Shown piece by piece: positions 1 to 14,293 of a stretch of DNA of 64,000 nucleotides. The notes beneath the pieces were generated by a model. It saw nothing but the letters and a program-made list of their open reading frames with translations. It ran no database searches and was not told where the DNA came from. Source of the stretch: Armatimonadota bacterium (GTDB taxonomy: Bacteria > Armatimonadota > Chthonomonadetes > Chthonomonadales > CAJBBX01); assembly GCA_026392115.1 (NCBI GenBank), contig JAPLCQ010000155.1, positions 1 to 64,000 on the forward strand. The letters run 5' to 3'. Made by a program: the position numbers and the translations under genes. The number at the start of each line of letters is the position of its first letter. Positions within the stretch are counted from its first letter, which is position 1.

Positions 1-1110
1 GTCTTCCCGATGCCGAACATCCTTCACCGCATGGGCATGTTCGGCGACGCCACCAACAACGGATGGACGCGGGGGATGGATGCCATCAACACCCGCATGG
101 TAACGGACATCAAGTTCTGGACCTCCATCGGTATCGGCCTGCAGTTGGCCGTGGCGTTCATGGGCATCGTGCAGGTGGTCCGAGCGCTGATGGCCTTTAG
201 GCGGACGCTCTCCGGCAAGGGCATGTTCGCGGATGTGCCCAAGGGCCGCGGCGACGTGCCGATCTGGATCCCGCTGGTGACGTGGTTCTCGATCACCTGC
301 TTCTACATCATCCTGGCCCAGTACCTTCTGAAGGTCGACGGGCATGGCGGCCAGTTCCCGATCTGGATCATGATCTTCTTCGGCTTGGTCTGGACGCCCA
401 TCAACTCCTTTATCAGCGCCCGAATGATGGGCCTCACCGGCAGCGGCGTATCGTTCCCGTTCCTGCGTGAAGCGTCGATCATGAAGAGCGGCTATCCGCA
501 CGCCGACATCTGGTATGCGCCCATTCCACTCGCCGACTACGGTCCGCTGGCTCAGCGCTTCCGCGAGGTGGAGCTGACCGGCACCAAGTTCACCAGCGTG
601 ATCAAGGTTGAGTTCGCGGTCTTGCCGATCTTCCTGATCTCGTCGTTCATCTTCTGGGCGTTCTTCTGGCACACGAGTTCCATCCCGTCGTCGCAGCATC
701 CGTACGCGCAGCGGTTCTGGCCCATCTCAGCCACATTCTCGGCCATGTTCATGACGATCAACAAGCCGGACGGGCCGAAGTGGGTGCTTGAGGGCATCAA
801 CGGCGTGCGCATCGCCTGGGGTATGGGGATCGGCTTGGTTGTCTACGGCATCATGTCCGTGCTGAAGCTGCCGATGCTCTTCTTCTACGGCATGGTGGGC
901 GGTGTCGGGGCCTGGCCGTCGGACATTGTTCCGACGTTCTTCGGGGCCTGGCTCAGCCGGCGCTACTTCCAGAAGCGGTTCGGCGTGGACCAGTGGCGGC
1001 AGTATGCCCCGGTCCTGCTGGCGGGCTTCTCCTGCGGTACGGGCCTCATCGCCATGGCGTCGATCGCGCTCTCCCTCATCGCCAAGTCGGTGAACTACCT
1101 GCCGTTCTAG
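1..1110 (+). CDS. C-terminal part of a DUF6785-type polytopic membrane protein (5' partial)
   Basis: The reading frame is open from the first base of the window (Val-Phe-Pro precede the first Met at 10), so the true start is probably upstream and about 369 residues are visible. Several hydrophobic segments are separated by short polar loops, one containing the string ARMMGLTGSGVSFPF. The overall look matches the large membrane proteins named DUF6785/DUF6784, often labelled peptide transporters in Armatimonadota and Planctomycetes, which are usually around 600 residues. That family call comes from memory of the sequence pattern. Transport activity and substrate are unknown. The next gene starts 4 bases after the stop, so the two are probably co-transcribed. 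Confidence 0.6.
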   Translation, partial: VFPMPNILHRMGMFGDATNNGWTRGMDAINTRMVTDIKFWTSIGIGLQLAVAFMGIVQVVRALMAFRRTLSGKGMFADVPKGRGDVPIWIPLVTWFSITCFYIILAQYLLKVDGHGGQFPIWIMIFFGLVWTPINSFISARMMGLTGSGVSFPFLREASIMKSGYPHADIWYAPIPLADYGPLAQRFREVELTGTKFTSVIKVEFAVLPIFLISSFIFWAFFWHTSSIPSSQHPYAQRFWPISATFSAMFMTINKPDGPKWVLEGINGVRIAWGMGIGLVVYGIMSVLKLPMLFFYGMVGGVGAWPSDIVPTFFGAWLSRRYFQKRFGVDQWRQYAPVLLAGFSCGTGLIAMASIALSLIAKSVNYLPF

Positions 1111-1114
1111 GTGC

Positions 1115-1945
1115 ATGACGATGGCGACTGGAGCACCCGAACAACCGATTGACCGTCCTGCGCGCGGTGGTGGCCTTGCCGGCCGCGCCGCGCTGCTGGT
1201 GGCGCTGTCGCTTCTGCTCGGGTGGTTGCCGGTGGTAGGTCAGGCGGTTGCGGGCGCCGTCAGCGCACGGGGAGCCGCGCCGAGGGTTCGGGCCATGCTG
1301 GCTGCTGTCGCCGCGGGACTCTGGATCGCCGTACTGGTCCTTCTTTCGGGGCAGACGGCCAAGCTGAACGGTACCGATGTGGCCCTCCGGCCTTTGCTCG
1401 AGTTGGCGCCTGCCCTGGTGGGCGCTGCCGCACTGGGATGCTTGGCAGGAGCCGCCGGTACTCGTCTGGCGGGCGTGGCGCTGCTTGTGGTGGGTTTGGT
1501 TGCCACCACTGCGCGGCTACAGCCGCTGTTGGCGTTTGCGAGGGTGCTGGCGCCGTCGGAGTCGTACAAGGCGGATATGAACAAGACTTGCCCGGAGAAC
1601 CTGAAGCAACTGCACGCCGCCCTGATGCTCTATGCGGATAGTTGGGACGGCAAGTTGCCGCCTGCCGAAACGTGGATGACGGCGATCCGTGACAACGTGC
1701 CGCAGGACGCCTGGCTACACTGCCCGGACGTGACCAAGCAGGACGGATACGGCTATGCCTTCAACAAGGCCCTGGGTGGCGCAAGCGTCACTTCGGTGAA
1801 GGGCGCGTCGACCATGCCGTTGCTGTACGACAGTTTGGGCCTCGGGCAGGACGTGACTGACCGTCTCGCCTCGCTGCCCAGGCCTGGTAGGCATACGGGT
1901 CGCAACAACATCATCTACCTTGATGGGCACGTCGAACAGAAGTAG
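1115..1945 (+). CDS. Membrane protein with a C-terminal H-X9-DG (DUF1559-like) domain
   Basis: 276 residues. The first ~150 residues hold about four hydrophobic helices. The remainder resembles the extracellular half of prepilin-like DUF1559 proteins: a CPENLKQLHAALMLYADSW segment, a CPD motif after an aromatic stretch, a YGYAFN segment, and at the C-terminus His260 followed by nine residues and Asp270-Gly271, the H-X9-DG signature. The usual type IV prepilin N-terminus (G-F/M-T-L-x-E plus one helix) is absent and is replaced by the multi-helix region. It starts 4 bases after the upstream stop with a weak ribosome site. Function unknown; the C-terminal domain presumably faces outward. The motif is clear, the role is not. 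Confidence 0.6.
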   Translation: MTMATGAPEQPIDRPARGGGLAGRAALLVALSLLLGWLPVVGQAVAGAVSARGAAPRVRAMLAAVAAGLWIAVLVLLSGQTAKLNGTDVALRPLLELAPALVGAAALGCLAGAAGTRLAGVALLVVGLVATTARLQPLLAFARVLAPSESYKADMNKTCPENLKQLHAALMLYADSWDGKLPPAETWMTAIRDNVPQDAWLHCPDVTKQDGYGYAFNKALGGASVTSVKGASTMPLLYDSLGLGQDVTDRLASLPRPGRHTGRNNIIYLDGHVEQK

Positions 1946-1977
1946 GCCTGCGGAGCGCGGGTTGTGACAGGAGAGCT

Positions 1978-3009
1978 ATGCCGGTTCGTTCTAGTGAAGA
2001 TGGGATCGTGGAGCAAGATGCGCCGCAGACGCTGATCGGCTGGCAGGGGGTTCGTTTTCTCCTGCCGCCGGAATGGAACCTAACAGGGTTCTCGTTGGAT
2101 CGGTCCAACGGGTATCTGAAGGTGGATTCCCCGGGCAGCATGTTCGCCCAGGTGAAGTGGACGGACCCGAAGTACACGCAGTCCCGATCGGTTGCCGAGT
2201 GGGCGTGGCGCTCATGGAAGTCGTATCGGGGCGGCGGTGCCGTGGCATCCGGTGACCCGGACCTGAAGCAGACGCTCGATGCGTTCCTGAAGGACACGGC
2301 CAAGGCCGCGAAGAAGAGCCGGACGGAGTTTGACTGCAAGGTTAGGCCGGAGGCCGACGAGTTGGGCGGGCAGCGCATGGCCCACAACTTCTCGTGGACG
2401 GGAAACGGGCAGGGCCAGGGCAAGATCTGGTACTGCCGCGAGTGCAAGCGGGTTGTGATCGCCCAGGTGGTGGGCGCCGCACGCGACCCGGTGCAGTCGG
2501 TGGCGTCGGTGATGTTCAGCGAGATGCGCGACCACGGCGACGATGGTTGGGAGACCTGGGCCCTGTTCGATCTGGTGATCGGCGTGCCCGCCAACTTCTC
2601 ACTGAAGGCGCAAAAGCTGATGTCCGGCTACCTGCGCCTGGAGTTCCAGCGCATTGGCGGCGAGAAGCTGGTCGTTGAGCGCTGGGGCCTGGCCGATGTG
2701 GCGCTCCGTCGCTTCTCACTGGGCGAGTGGTTCGAGAAGACGTGTCCGGTTCGGCAGCATGGCGGTCGCGTGGCCGAGAGCGAGGTGAACGGGCACAAGG
2801 CGGTCATGACCTCGGGTTCGGTGAAGTCGCCGTCGGCGTGGGCGCGTGCGCTGGCCGAAGGCGCGGCCACCAAGAACCCGGCGCTGCACTATGAGGCGGC
2901 GGCGTGGTCGTGCCCGGAGGCGAACAGGATATACGCGGTCCAGGTCTGGCGAGGGAAGCAGACCGTCGGCCTGATCGACGAGGTGGTCGCCCGGTGCGAG
3001 TGCCACTAG
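1978..3009 (+). CDS. Two-repeat protein of unknown family, first gene of the PqqD/ABC module
   Basis: 343 residues, with ribosome site AGGAGAG five to six bases before the ATG. I do not recognise the family. The protein looks internally duplicated. Residues ~22-165 and ~194-325 each begin with a Trp and a Pro-x2/3-aromatic-x-Leu turn followed by a Gly-Tyr-Leu-basic strand (45-48 and 217-220). Each ends with an aromatic-Cys-Arg/Asn strand: WYCRECKRVVIAQV at 151-164, and WSCPEANRIYAVQV at 310-323. There is no signal peptide or membrane helix, so it is probably cytoplasmic. The C-terminus is Cys-Glu-Cys-His. The PqqD-like gene starts 14 bases downstream and the permease and ATPase follow, suggesting one operon. 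A substrate-binding or adaptor role is only inference. Confidence 0.5.
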   Translation: MPVRSSEDGIVEQDAPQTLIGWQGVRFLLPPEWNLTGFSLDRSNGYLKVDSPGSMFAQVKWTDPKYTQSRSVAEWAWRSWKSYRGGGAVASGDPDLKQTLDAFLKDTAKAAKKSRTEFDCKVRPEADELGGQRMAHNFSWTGNGQGQGKIWYCRECKRVVIAQVVGAARDPVQSVASVMFSEMRDHGDDGWETWALFDLVIGVPANFSLKAQKLMSGYLRLEFQRIGGEKLVVERWGLADVALRRFSLGEWFEKTCPVRQHGGRVAESEVNGHKAVMTSGSVKSPSAWARALAEGAATKNPALHYEAAAWSCPEANRIYAVQVWRGKQTVGLIDEVVARCECH

Positions 3010-3023
3010 GCCTTCGGGCGCGG

Positions 3024-3425
3024 ATGCTGGCAGGCAAGTACCTGCCGTTCCTGAAGCTCGGACCGCCGACCGATCGGATGGTTGCTTTCCGGTTGCGGCC
3101 TGTGCGCAACTCGGCGATTGAGTGGGAGTGTGACGAGCAGGGCGAGGCGTTACTGAAGGTGCCCTACAGGAAAGACAAGCTGGGCAGGGCGCTCAGTTTT
3201 CTCGTCCATCTGCCGGAGGCGAAGGCCGTTCAGCTTGACGAGGTCGGCACATTCGTCTGGCATCTCTGTGACGGCGAGCATACGCTTGAGGCCATCGTCA
3301 AGGATATGAGCAGCAAGTACAAGATGAACCGTCGCGAGGCCGAAATGTCGGTGACGACGTTCCTGCAGATGCTGTCCGAGCGTCGGTTTGTCGGGTTCTA
3401 CGAGCGAGGGGGGAAGCAAAGATGA
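3024..3425 (+). CDS. PqqD-like protein (RiPP recognition element fold)
   Basis: About 133 residues from the ATG at 3024. The frame is open further upstream, but similarity and spacing favour this start although its ribosome site is weak. Residues ~30-130 follow the PqqD pattern: two strands around a basic segment, then LDEVGTFVWHLCDGEHTLEA, a helix-turn-helix (IVKDMSSKYKMNRREAEMS) and a final helix ending LSERRFVGF. PqqD domains bind leader peptides of ribosomally made peptides and hand them to radical-SAM enzymes. Here no radical-SAM gene or precursor is adjacent; the partner genes are an ABC permease and ATPase. Its stop overlaps the permease start (ATGA, 3422-3425), so translation is coupled. 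Confidence 0.75.
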   Translation: MLAGKYLPFLKLGPPTDRMVAFRLRPVRNSAIEWECDEQGEALLKVPYRKDKLGRALSFLVHLPEAKAVQLDEVGTFVWHLCDGEHTLEAIVKDMSSKYKMNRREAEMSVTTFLQMLSERRFVGFYERGGKQR

Positions 3426-4135
3426 GTGAGCCGGTGAGCGCTTCCGGCACCGTGATTCGGCGCCAGATCAAGCTGCCGTTCACCAAGGCCGTGGAGATCA
3501 GCCTGAAGAGCATCCGCATCCGCTTCTGGCGATCGATGATCACGGCCGCGGGCATCCTGCTGGGTATCGCCTTCTTCGCTTCGGTGCGCATGTCGGCCGT
3601 CTTCAGCCACGCGCAGCAGACCCGCGTGGAGGAGAAGCGGGCAACCTTGGCGCGCGGCGGAAAGCTCTCCGCGGAGGACGTGATCCTGATCAACTCCGCC
3701 TCCGCGAACGCCAAGGAAGAGGCCGCCGCCGGAACGCGGCTCCAGTGGCTGTCGATCATGGCGCTCCTGGTCTGCACGGTGGGCATCACCAATTCCATGC
3801 TGATGTCCGTCACCGAGCGGTTCAAGGAGATCGGCACGATGAAGTGCCTTGGGGCCCTGGACGGCTTCATCGTGAAGCTCTTCTTCATCGAATCCTGCTT
3901 CCTGGGCTTCATCGCCTCCGTGCTGGGCTTCGTCGTCGGATGGCTCGTCATCTCGCTCATCCGGTTGGCCATGGACGGCATCGAGGTTTTCGGCCCCTAC
4001 TTCTGGGCGCAGTCGCTGCGGCTTTGCGGGCAGTCCGCGGCCATCGGCACGGTCCTCACGTTCCTTGCCACCATATTCCCGGCGTACCGGGCGGCCAAGA
4101 TGCCGCCTGTGGCGGCGTTGCGTGCTGAGGTATAG
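3422..4135 (+). CDS. FtsX/MacB-type ABC permease with a nearly absent extracytoplasmic domain
   Basis: 237 residues. A first membrane helix (~residues 38-56, MITAAGILLGIAFFASV) follows an amphipathic N-terminus. After only ~55 mostly charged residues come three further helices with the FtsX-domain hallmarks: VTERFKEIGTMKCLGA coupling helix, then hydrophobic runs and a C-terminal FPAYRAAKMPPVAALRAEV, the standard ending of MacB/LolC permeases. Family members normally have a 200-250 residue periplasmic domain between helix 1 and helix 2; here it is essentially missing. It therefore keeps the four-helix core but not the part that handles periplasmic substrates. It probably dimerises and pairs with the ATPase at 4200. 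Substrate unknown. Confidence 0.8.
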   Translation: MSEPVSASGTVIRRQIKLPFTKAVEISLKSIRIRFWRSMITAAGILLGIAFFASVRMSAVFSHAQQTRVEEKRATLARGGKLSAEDVILINSASANAKEEAAAGTRLQWLSIMALLVCTVGITNSMLMSVTERFKEIGTMKCLGALDGFIVKLFFIESCFLGFIASVLGFVVGWLVISLIRLAMDGIEVFGPYFWAQSLRLCGQSAAIGTVLTFLATIFPAYRAAKMPPVAALRAEV

Positions 4136-4199
4136 GTTTCTGGTATGACTCAGGGTGTGGTGCGCCGTTCGGCGCGCCCCTTGCGAAAGGATGTCGCGC

Positions 4200-4943
<744 letters not shown>

Positions 4944-5104
4944 GCGCCGCGGCGCCGGATCGACAGCCGGACCAGCCGGGCGTTGCGCATGGGCGCCGCC
5001 CGGTTCCGGCCAAGGAGTTGCGAACACAGGCAGGATGTGGAAGGCATCATCTAGAACCTGAAGTAGTCGGAGCCTCTCTGTCGCGCGGAAATCCTGCCGG
5101 GCGC

Positions 5105-5134
5105 TTGACCTATGTCGCGTCTACGCGGTATCCT
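5105..5134 (+). promoter_or_regulatory. Predicted sigma-70 promoter of rpoB
   Basis: TTGACC (5105-5110), an 18-base spacer, and TATCCT (5129-5134), about 25 bases before the rpoB ribosome site AGGAGGG (5153-5159). Upstream, GGCAGGAT (5029-5036) and ATCCTGCC (5091-5098) form an 8-base inverted repeat of unknown meaning. The 223-base gap 4944-5166 otherwise holds only a GGCGCCGCGGCGCC palindrome right after the ATPase stop and no recognisable gene. Confidence 0.6.
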
Positions 5135-5166
5135 TTCGCTTCGCGTGTCATTAGGAGGGCCCCGAC

Positions 5167-8100
5167 TTGGACATCCAACATGCCTCGAAGCGCATCCCTC
5201 ACGTCGTAGACATCCCGAATCTCATCGAGATTCAGCTTGACTCCTACCGCTGGTTCCTCGAAGAAGGCATGCCGGAGCTCTTTGAGAGCTTCTCGCCTAT
5301 CACTGACTTCACTGGCAGCACCTCGATCTCCCTCAAGGATTTCGTGCTGGGTGAGCCCAAGTACGCCATTGAGGACTGCCGCGACCGGGATATGACGTTT
5401 GAGGCCTCGATCAAGGCCAAAGTAGAACTGACGCAGGCTAACAAGGACGTAATCGAGTCCGAGGTCTATCTGGGCGACCTGCCCCTGATGACCGACAAGG
5501 GCACCTTCATCGTCAACGGCGCCGAGCGCGTGGTCGTCAGCCAGCTGGCTCGTTCGCCCGGCGTCTACTTCGAAGAGAACCTCAGTTTCTCTGGCCGAGT
5601 GCTCTACCAGGCCCGCATTATCCCCAACGAGGGCGCCTGGGTCGAGGTCGATACCGACACCCAGCGCGAGGACGTGCTCAACGTCCAGATCGGACAGGCC
5701 AAGAAGTTCGCGCTGACCACGCTGCTGCGCGCCCTGAGCGCGTTCCAGTCGGCCTGCGTGCCCATCGAGGTCACCATCCGCGCCGCCCGCCAGAACCTCT
5801 GGATTCGCCGCGCCCTTCCGGGCGGCGAGGCTGAGCCCGTTCGCGACTTCCTGCTGCGGATGACTCTGGATGTACCCGTGGCGGACCCCGACACCGGCGA
5901 AATCCTCGCCGATGCGGGCTCCCGCATCATCGACAGCATCGCCGAGCGCGACGCCGAAACGGCCAGACCCAATGGGGATGACCTCGTCTGGGTCGCCCTT
6001 GAGGAACTGGAGCAGAAGCTGGGTCCCGACGCCATCATTCGTCTGGCCTCGCCCTGCAACACGACGCCCGAGATCGTTCTGCTGTACGCCAAGCGGCAGA
6101 CCCTCGGTGAGGAAGCCGACGGCCTTGACGGGGCCGATGTTGAGGTCGACCCGGCCACGGGCGAAGTGCTCAATGCCTCCGCCGATGCTGCCCCGTTTGA
6201 TGAGGCCGAGGCGGCCGCGCAGGTGAGCGCCGGCGCCCTGACTGTGGAGAACCTGATCGGCAAGCGCTCCTCCATCGATGTCCTCGATGCGAAGAGCGGC
6301 AAGACGATCGTCCATGCCTACCAGAAGATGGACCGCGCCTCCGCCCTCGCCATCCTGAAGCAGGGCCTCACGGAGCTGACGGTCTACTCGCTCCACCGCT
6401 ACATCGAAGCCACCCTGGATCAGGAGACGGGCGTCGCAGACTCTCGCGACGCGCTGATCGACATCTACAAGAAGCTGCGGCCCGGCGATCCGGTGACCGA
6501 CGAGTCCGCCCGCAACCTCTTCCAGAATAACCTGTACGACCCGCGCCGGTACGATCTCGGCAAGGTCGGCCGGTTCAAGATGAACAAGAAACTCGAGCTC
6601 CCGGCGCATGAAGGCCATCTGGCCAGCAATGCCCGGACGCTGACGCGCGAGGACGTGGTCCACATCCTCCGGTATATCGTGAACCTCGATCAGGGGCACG
6701 GTACCACGGACGACATCGACCACCTGGAGAACAAGCGCATCCGCTCGGTGGGTGAGCTTCTGTACAGCCAGCTGCGCATGGGCTTCCTCCGCATGGAGAA
6801 GGTCGCCAAGGAGCGCATGACCTCGCTGCAGCCCGATCAGGATGCCCTGCCGCAGCTCGTGCTCTCCGTGAAGCCGATCTCCGCCGCCATCAAGAGCTTC
6901 TTCGGTTCGAGCCAGTTGAGCCAGTTCATGGACCAGACGAACCCGCTGGCCGAGCTCACCTCCAAGCGGCGCCTCTCGGCCCTTGGGCCCGGCGGTCTGT
7001 CGCGCCAGAGCGCCAAGCTCGAAGTCCGCGACGTCCACCATAGCCACTACGGCCGTATCTGTCCCATCGAGACGCCTGAAGGCCCGAACATCGGCCTGAT
7101 CGGCTCCATGGCGGTACATGCCCGCGTGGATAGCTACGGCTTCCTGGAGACGCCCTACCGCAAGGTCAAGGACGGCTGCGTCAGCAACGACATCATCTGG
7201 ATGACGGCCGACGAGGACCACCGCTATCGGATCGCTCCGGGCAACGAGCGGCTCGATGCCGACGGCCGGTTCGTTGACCGCCTCGGCGCGTCGCGTGTCG
7301 AGGTGCAGGTTCGGCACGAGGACCAGTACCCCGTGGTGCCCACGGACCAGGTCCAGTTCATGGACGTTTCGCCCATGCAGTTGGTCTCCGTCGCCACGGC
7401 CATGATCCCGTTCCTTGAGAATGACGACGCCAACCGCGCCCTCATGGGTTCGAACATGCAGCGCCAGGCGGTTCCGACGCTACGGCCTTCTGCGCCGCTG
7501 GTGAAGACGGGTGTGGAGCGCCGCGCCGCCAAGGACTCGGGCGCCGTTATCGTCGCACGACGCGGCGGCACGGTGAAGCTCGTCACGTCCCGCATGATCC
7601 AGGTGCAGAGCCGCACAGGCGAGGTCGATACATATCGGCTCGTCAACATGCTCCGGTCCAACCAGTCCACATGCATCACCCAGCGTCCGCTGGTCAACGC
7701 GGGCCAGCGTGTGCGGATGGGGCAGGTGTTGGCCGATGGGCCATGCACCGACCGCGGCGAACTGGCTCTGGGCCAGAACGTGCTGGTGGCCTTTATGCCG
7801 TGGGGCGGCTACAACTACGAGGACGCCATCCTCATATCGGAGCGCCTGGTGAAGGACGACGTCTTTACCAGCGTACACATCGAGAAGTACGAGAAGGAAG
7901 CTCGCGATACGAAGCTGGGCCCCGAAGAGATCACCCGGGACATCCCCAACGTCGGCGAGGACATGTTGAAGGACCTCGACGAGAACGGCATCATCCGGAT
8001 CGGCGCCGAAGTCCGCCCGGACGATATCCTCGTGGGCGAAGTGGCGCCCAAAGGCCAGGGCGAACTGACCGCTGAGGAGCGCCTCATCATCGCCATCTTC

Positions 8101-9543
8101 GGCAAGAAGGCCGAGGAGACACGCGACGTCTCGCTGCGCGTCCCGCACGGCGAGAAGGGCAAGGTCGTCGACGTCAAGGTCTTCAGCCGCTACAAGTACT
8201 CCTGCGTGCGCTGCAAGACCGAGTTCAACTTCAGCAAGCGGCCGGATCGCGCCCTTTGCGAGAAGTGCGACGGCGAGCTGGTCCGCGAGACGCCCGATGA
8301 GCTGAATGCCGGCGTGAACCAGATGGTACGCGTCCACATCGCCCAGAAGCGCAAGATCATGGAAGGCGACAAGATGGCCGGCCGGCACGGAAACAAGGGG
8401 GTCATCTCCAAGATCCTGCCGGAAGAGGACATGCCCTTCCTGCCGAACGGCACCCCGGTTGACATCGTGTTGAACCCGCTGGGCGTTCCGTCGCGTATGA
8501 ACATCGGCCAGATTCTGGAGACGCACCTCGGGCTGGCAGGGCGGTATCTTGGCTGCTCGTTCGTCAACCCGGCTTTTGAGGGCGCTACGGACTCCGACAT
8601 CCTCGGTGAGCTGGAGTTCGTCGCATCCGACATGCGGGCGAAGAGCCTCGACAGCTACGTGAACATCGAACTGGGCTTGGGGATCGACCTGGAAGAGGAG
8701 CCGTCTCCGAACGAGATCCGGGATGGCTACGCGACCATGGCGCCCAAGGAACGGCTCAAGGCCATCCAGGCGGACCTGCGGGCGGTCGCCGGCCGTCGGT
8801 TGGACCAGGTTCGCGAGGCCCTAATGTTGCGCGACGCCGCGCAGCTCGAGGTGCTCTCCCAGGCGGTGTGCGGCCCGGTCGTTCTTGAGGGCGAGCCGGC
8901 TGAGGACGCGGTCGTGCCTGAGGGCTACGACTACGATGGCCTCGTGGACCGGATTCGGGCCAACGCCTATCGGCGCGCCGGCCTGCAGCCGGACACGGGT
9001 AAGTGCAAGCTCCGCGACGGTCGCACCGGCGACGAGTTCGATCAGCCCGTCACCATCGGCCAGATATACATGCTGAAACTGGCCCACCTGGTGGACGACA
9101 AGATTCATGCACGGTCAACGGGTCCCTACTCGCTGGTCACGCAGCAGCCGCTTGGCGGTAAGGCCCAGTTTGGCGGCCAGCGTTTCGGCGAGATGGAGGT
9201 CTGGGCGCTGGAGGCCTACGGCGCGGCATACACGCTGCAGGAGATCCTGACGATCAAGTCGGACGACGTGCAGGGCCGCGTCAAGACCTATGAGGCCATC
9301 GTCAAGGGCGATACGATGTTGGAGCCGGGCGTGCCGGAGTCGTTCAAGATTCTGGTGAACGAGCTCCAGAGCCTCTGCCTCAAGGTCAGTGTCGAGGATG
9401 ACCGGGATCGCGAGATCGACCTGAAGGATCGCGACGACGACATCAACCCGAACGAGGACCCCATGGCCGCGGCGGCCAGACGGCGCGACCGCACTCTCAA
9501 TCGTATCGGTGCGGCGTTCGGTAGCGAGCCGGACGAGCTCTAG
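5167..9543 (+). CDS. rpoB: DNA-directed RNA polymerase subunit beta
   Basis: 1458 residues from a TTG start placed 7 bases after AGGAGGG. All core regions are present: [12 protein letters not shown] (rifampicin cluster I), [40 protein letters not shown], and the C-terminal clamp segment ending [13 protein letters not shown]. It is ~265 residues longer than the compact Firmicute form. Two reasons are visible. First, a lobe insertion at roughly residues 235-345 includes two DP-x-TGE-I/V-L strands at 240-246 and 328-335. Second, a four-cysteine zinc ribbon (Cys1013, 1016, 1031, 1034) lies between KVFSRYK and the [16 protein letters not shown] strand. The rifampicin-pocket His (E. coli 526) is Ser599. 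rplJ/rplL are not upstream. Confidence 0.98.
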   Translation: MDIQHASKRIPHVVDIPNLIEIQLDSYRWFLEEGMPELFESFSPITDFTGSTSISLKDFVLGEPKYAIEDCRDRDMTFEASIKAKVELTQANKDVIESEVYLGDLPLMTDKGTFIVNGAERVVVSQLARSPGVYFEENLSFSGRVLYQARIIPNEGAWVEVDTDTQREDVLNVQIGQAKKFALTTLLRALSAFQSACVPIEVTIRAARQNLWIRRALPGGEAEPVRDFLLRMTLDVPVADPDTGEILADAGSRIIDSIAERDAETARPNGDDLVWVALEELEQKLGPDAIIRLASPCNTTPEIVLLYAKRQTLGEEADGLDGADVEVDPATGEVLNASADAAPFDEAEAAAQVSAGALTVENLIGKRSSIDVLDAKSGKTIVHAYQKMDRASALAILKQGLTELTVYSLHRYIEATLDQETGVADSRDALIDIYKKLRPGDPVTDESARNLFQNNLYDPRRYDLGKVGRFKMNKKLELPAHEGHLASNARTLTREDVVHILRYIVNLDQGHGTTDDIDHLENKRIRSVGELLYSQLRMGFLRMEKVAKERMTSLQPDQDALPQLVLSVKPISAAIKSFFGSSQLSQFMDQTNPLAELTSKRRLSALGPGGLSRQSAKLEVRDVHHSHYGRICPIETPEGPNIGLIGSMAVHARVDSYGFLETPYRKVKDGCVSNDIIWMTADEDHRYRIAPGNERLDADGRFVDRLGASRVEVQVRHEDQYPVVPTDQVQFMDVSPMQLVSVATAMIPFLENDDANRALMGSNMQRQAVPTLRPSAPLVKTGVERRAAKDSGAVIVARRGGTVKLVTSRMIQVQSRTGEVDTYRLVNMLRSNQSTCITQRPLVNAGQRVRMGQVLADGPCTDRGELALGQNVLVAFMPWGGYNYEDAILISERLVKDDVFTSVHIEKYEKEARDTKLGPEEITRDIPNVGEDMLKDLDENGIIRIGAEVRPDDILVGEVAPKGQGELTAEERLIIAIFGKKAEETRDVSLRVPHGEKGKVVDVKVFSRYKYSCVRCKTEFNFSKRPDRALCEKCDGELVRETPDELNAGVNQMVRVHIAQKRKIMEGDKMAGRHGNKGVISKILPEEDMPFLPNGTPVDIVLNPLGVPSRMNIGQILETHLGLAGRYLGCSFVNPAFEGATDSDILGELEFVASDMRAKSLDSYVNIELGLGIDLEEEPSPNEIRDGYATMAPKERLKAIQADLRAVAGRRLDQVREALMLRDAAQLEVLSQAVCGPVVLEGEPAEDAVVPEGYDYDGLVDRIRANAYRRAGLQPDTGKCKLRDGRTGDEFDQPVTIGQIYMLKLAHLVDDKIHARSTGPYSLVTQQPLGGKAQFGGQRFGEMEVWALEAYGAAYTLQEILTIKSDDVQGRVKTYEAIVKGDTMLEPGVPESFKILVNELQSLCLKVSVEDDRDREIDLKDRDDDINPNEDPMAAAARRRDRTLNRIGAAFGSEPDEL

Positions 9544-9730
9544 GGCGGCGTACACCCCGCGAGGGGCATGACAGCAACGTTGCGACGCTGCCGGGTTCCA
9601 GGGCTGCAAGGCCCCGGATCCGGCGGCGCGCGCCTGTTTCATTAGCAAGTTCGCGTCGGCTTCCGGGCAGTTCGACGTCCGGCGCCCCGGCGCGGTATGT
9701 TCGCGTGCAGAGCGGACGGGAGGGTCGTAA

Positions 9731-14179
<4,449 letters not shown>

Positions 14180-14202
14180 CCGGGCCGGTCTGCTGCAACC
14201 AA

Positions 14203-14241
14203 GGACCCGGCAGGGCGCTCAGCACGCGCAATGCCGGGTCC
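14203..14241 (+). terminator. Hairpin after rpoC, terminator-like
   Basis: GGACCCGGCA (14203-14212) and TGCCGGGTCC (14232-14241) are a perfect 10-base inverted repeat, and the 19-base loop holds a further short GCG/CGC stem. No clear T-run follows, so termination strength is uncertain. The ATG at 14231 lies inside this hairpin, which argues against it as the next gene's start. Confidence 0.6.
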
Positions 14242-14293
14242 TAGCTGCATCTTTGGGTCTCCCGGACCTCGGGCGGCCCTGGAGGAGGCGCCA

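Noticed and set aside
5110-7317. A 735-residue open frame antisense to rpoB
   Set aside because: It is a mirror of the rpoB codons, with no motifs, and it covers the rpoB promoter and start.
9571-9701. A promoter for rpoC in the rpoB-rpoC gap
   Set aside because: The TTCGAC/TATGTT pair has a 19-base spacer and weak hexamers; the small palindromes are too common in such GC-rich DNA to call.
14231-14233. ATG as the start of the fucokinase-like gene
   Set aside because: It lies within the rpoC hairpin and lacks a ribosome site; GTG 14294 has GGAGGAGG five bases upstream.
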